From positions 1 through 32,066 of the IMG/VR virus record IMGVR_UViG_3300018481_000055: 32,066 nt of DNA; one strand, written 5' to 3'. This DNA comes from a virus. The translations under genes were made by a program, and so were the position numbers. Each line of letters starts with the position of its first letter. Position 1 is the first letter of the stretch. The notes beneath the pieces are model-generated. The model worked only from the letters and a program-made list of their open reading frames with translations, ran no database searches and was not told where the DNA came from. Below, piece by piece: positions 30,379 to 32,066 of this stretch.

Positions 30379-30755
30379 GTGATGGGCTCGTCGTCGTCGT
30401 CTCGTTCATCCTCGTGTTCCTCGCCGTGCTCGCGATCGTCTGCGCGTGGGAGCTGACGCGACTCGCGAACATCATCCCGCCGATCGGAGCAGCCACGGAC
30501 CGCGCACACGCTGCCGTGACGTCAGCGGTCGGCGCGACGATCGGGGGCGTGCTCGGGCTGAACTTCATCTTCCGATGGGGCTTCCCGACGCTCCTCTGGA
30601 TCGCGATGCTCTCGGCAGCGCTCGTCAGCGTCAGCGTCCCGTCGGTGCTCTGGCTCGCCCGCTACCGGCGTCATCTGCTGGAGCGAGCAGTCTTCGTCGC
30701 TGCCCTCGTCGCCCTCGTCACAGCGGTCGCCCTGCTGTTCGGGACGTTCGCATGA
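30375..30755 (+). CDS. Integral membrane protein, 126 aa
   Basis: GTG at 30375. Three to four hydrophobic helices: LVVVVSFILVFLAVLAIVC, a middle Gly/Ala-rich one (TSAVGATIGGVLGLNFIF), TLLWIAMLSAALVSVSVPSV and ERAVFVAALVALVTAVALLF. With the two preceding small genes it forms a late membrane cluster, perhaps lysis- or exclusion-related. Confidence 0.6.
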   Translation: MSDGLVVVVSFILVFLAVLAIVCAWELTRLANIIPPIGAATDRAHAAVTSAVGATIGGVLGLNFIFRWGFPTLLWIAMLSAALVSVSVPSVLWLARYRRHLLERAVFVAALVALVTAVALLFGTFA

Positions 30756-30762
30756 CGGAGGG

Positions 30763-31200
30763 GTGCCCAGGCCGCGGGGGGATCGCTCGCGCGAGTACGA
30801 GCGAGAACGGACGAAGCGGGCAGAGGCTCGCGTCAGGGCGTCTTCATGCGCTGCGTGCTCCGCTCCGCTCTCTGCGTCCGTTCTAGGGCGGCCTAGGCGG
30901 TTCTGCGACGACAAGTGTCGGCAGGCACTTCGACGACGTGAGGGACGCCGGGGCGATCGCTCGCGCGAGTACGCGCGTCGACGCTCTCGGGCGTCGGGGG
31001 AGCTGCCGCTGCTGCACCCGGAGCTCCAGCGCGGAGCACGGGTCGCGTACTGGGACGACGAGCTTCGGCTAGACCTCGCCCAGGAGCGCGCCCTCGCGAC
31101 GATCGAGGGCCGCGACCCCGACGAGGCCGCGGCACGCTATCGGGCCCGGGAGCTGGCGTGGTTCAACGTCGCCCGCTACCCGCTGCGCGAGGGCGTCTAG
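30763..31200 (+). CDS. Treble-clef zinc-finger protein, 145 aa
   Basis: GTG at 30763. Zinc ligands are Cys29, Cys32 (SCAACSAPL) and Cys48, Cys52 (RFCDDKCRQALRRRE). The finger is flanked by two copies of GDRSREY, at residues 6-12 and 64-70, each in a strongly basic stretch. The C-terminus (about 95-145) is acidic-helical. It resembles small phage DNA-binding proteins that carry an FC-x-x-x-CR motif. The stop codon overlaps that of the convergent gene downstream. Confidence 0.6.
   Translation: MPRPRGDRSREYERERTKRAEARVRASSCAACSAPLSASVLGRPRRFCDDKCRQALRRREGRRGDRSREYARRRSRASGELPLLHPELQRGARVAYWDDELRLDLAQERALATIEGRDPDEAAARYRARELAWFNVARYPLREGV
30781..30799 (+). repeat. 19 bp in-frame direct repeat, copy 1
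   Basis: GATCGCTCGCGCGAGTACG, identical to 30955-30973, same codon phase (DRSREY). Contains the palindrome CTCGCGCGAG. Confidence 0.8.
30871..30884 (-). repeat. Dispersed 14-mer, copy 7 (reversed)
   Basis: Exact copy on the minus strand, between the two Cys pairs of the zinc-finger gene. A 10-base partial match in the opposite orientation, AGAACGGACG, lies at 30804-30813, making an inverted pair. Confidence 0.75.
30955..30973 (+). repeat. 19 bp in-frame direct repeat, copy 2
   Basis: Second exact copy of 30781-30799, 174 bases away, encoding the second GDRSREY of the zinc-finger protein. Confidence 0.8.
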
Positions 31201-31424
31201 TCGCGAACGACTCGCAGTCGCTCGTGGATGCGCGACGCCGGGACGAAGACGCGCTTCGTGGGCTGCCCGTCGACCGTCATGCGGACGGAGTACGGGCGAT
31301 CCCCCGTCGTGTTCGCGTCGGAGAGCACGAGGCCCTCGTCGTCGAGCGCTGCGCGGATCGTTCGAAGCGCCTCGCCCAGCGTGACGTACTGACCGAAGTC
31401 GAAGGTGCGAACCTTGTCGGTCAT
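31197..31424 (-). CDS. Hypothetical protein, 75 aa
   Basis: Minus-strand ATG at 31424, chosen for GGGGAG about 9 bases upstream and because it overlaps the previous stop as ATGA. It reads MTDKVRTFDFGQYVTLGEAL then RTIRAALDDEGLVLSD and RVFVPASRIHERLRVVRD. Its stop (CTA on the + strand) shares bases with the stop of the convergent zinc-finger gene. Confidence 0.65.
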   Translation of the reverse strand: MTDKVRTFDFGQYVTLGEALRTIRAALDDEGLVLSDANTTGDRPYSVRMTVDGQPTKRVFVPASRIHERLRVVRD

Positions 31425-31621
31425 CGTGCGTGCTCCCCGTAGCGGACGCCGCAGCGCTCGCACTTCGTCATGGTGGCGGTAGGCCAGGGCGACCAGAACG
31501 CGTGCGCTCGTCGATCCGGCCAGCGGGCGACGTCACGCTGACGTCGCTCGTCGTCGGGGACGGAGCGCGGGCTGCGACCGTGAAGCTGGTCGAGCATCTC
31601 GCGGGCGTTGATCGGGGTCAT
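31421..31621 (-). CDS. Zinc-knuckle small protein, 66 aa
   Basis: Minus-strand ATG at 31621 after AAGGAGAG. MTPINAREMLDQLHGRSPRS is followed by a basic middle and a C-terminal TKCERCGVRYGEHAR with CxxC plus His, a typical phage zinc knuckle. It is coupled to the 75 aa gene and lies 25 bases after the truncated gene upstream. Confidence 0.65.
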   Translation of the reverse strand: MTPINAREMLDQLHGRSPRSVPDDERRQRDVARWPDRRAHAFWSPWPTATMTKCERCGVRYGEHAR

Positions 31622-31646
31622 CTCTGCTCTCCTTCTCGACTGCTCG

Positions 31647-32066
31647 TCAGTCGCCGATGTGATAGACGGACTCGACGGTGAACGTCGAGGGGCTGATCTG
31701 CTTGACGCGCCCGACGGTCGAGTAGCCGCCGAAGCTGCCGTACGAGGCCATCGACTGTCCGTCGCGGTACGCGAGCGCTGCGCGGACTGCGCTGACGTCG
31801 AGCCCGAGATCGCCGGGGATCATGAAGACGTACGTCGTCGTGTCGTAGAACGCGCTGCGCTCCGTCTCGCCGTGCTTCGTGCGCTTCTCGTAGGCCTCGC
31901 GGACGATCGACGCGACGTGCGCCTCGTAGGCGGCAGCGCTGACGAGATCGTCGGCGATCTCGGCGAAGTAGTTGTCGCGCTCGACGTCGACGACGGGGGC
32001 GGGGGACTGCGTGGGGCGGGCGAAGCGAACGCTTCCGCTCGCTCGTGCGATGAGGTAGACGGCAGC
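31647..32066 (-). CDS. Hypothetical protein, N-terminus outside the window
   Basis: The minus strand is open from the window edge to TGA at 31647, 139 codons, with no start in view. It reads DVERDNYFAEIADDLVSAAA, IVREAYEKRTKHGETERSAF, YDTTTYVFMIPGDLGLDVSA and ends TFTVESVYHIGD. The amino-acid composition is protein-like throughout and it is in line with the two genes after it, so it is the upstream member of the minus-strand operon. I do not recognise the family. Confidence 0.7.
   Translation of the reverse strand, partial: AAVYLIARASGSVRFARPTQSPAPVVDVERDNYFAEIADDLVSAAAYEAHVASIVREAYEKRTKHGETERSAFYDTTTYVFMIPGDLGLDVSAVRAALAYRDGQSMASYGSFGGYSTVGRVKQISPSTFTVESVYHIGD

Noticed and set aside
5960-30530. 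Recurrent TGACGTCA palindromes
   Set aside because: Common GAC/GTC/ACG codons in this composition produce them; no consistent position.
1-32066. CRISPR array, integrase/attachment site, rRNA or insertion sequence
   Set aside because: No regular spaced repeats, recombinase motifs or transposase seen in the window.

Overview
The window is a 32 kb piece of a double-stranded DNA tailed phage (or prophage) with siphovirus architecture. GC content is high by eye (about two thirds), GTG starts are very common, and genes are packed with 4-base GTGA/ATGA overlaps. The head, tail and lysis proteins look like those of phages of high-GC Gram-positive (actinobacterial) hosts. I cannot name the host or a phage cluster, and I see no integrase.

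Layout. 1-4910: accessory and early-type genes on the + strand: a truncated DNA methyltransferase-like gene, a PD-(D/E)XK-like nuclease, a helix-turn-helix protein, several tiny membrane and zinc-binding proteins, a locally duplicated small-gene segment and an HNH-like gene. 5078-7274: a probable lysis block with a C39/papain-like peptidase and holin-like membrane proteins. 7278-14597: a free-standing HNH gene, then TerS, TerL, portal, scaffold, major capsid protein and head-tail connector genes, with 32-35 aa membrane peptides slotted between connector genes. 14598-19543: an accessory island that splits the connector module. It holds a GT-A glycosyltransferase, a SAM methyltransferase, a two-domain glycosyltransferase and a CDP-glycerol-transferase-like GT-B protein on the + strand, facing three minus-strand transcription units. 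19544-29954: neck, tail terminator, major tail protein, frameshifted tail chaperones, tape measure, distal tail protein and a 1293 aa hub/receptor-binding protein. 29958-31200: small membrane proteins and a zinc-finger protein. 31197-32066: a minus-strand operon running out of the window.

Most notable: (i) a promoter/operator family sharing TTGACACTAGACAA (770, 14801-, 18122-, 19521-, with a relic at 2549). The three minus-strand copies mark unit boundaries of the glycosyltransferase island. (ii) One of these promoters faces no protein gene but a ~175 nt intergenic stretch that folds into two compact three-way junctions with perfect helices (8 and 18 bp), a candidate new phage ncRNA. A second copy drives a multibranched 5' leader at 812-889. 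(iii) A 14-mer AGAACGGACGCAGA occurs seven times, once every 3.6-6.2 kb, in different reading frames and both orientations, so it is probably selected as DNA or RNA rather than protein.

How the genes work together (inference): the + strand late block builds and packages the virion and lyses the cell. The island genes probably modify a glycan, on the virion or the host surface. The minus-strand units look like independently promoted morons inserted between late genes.
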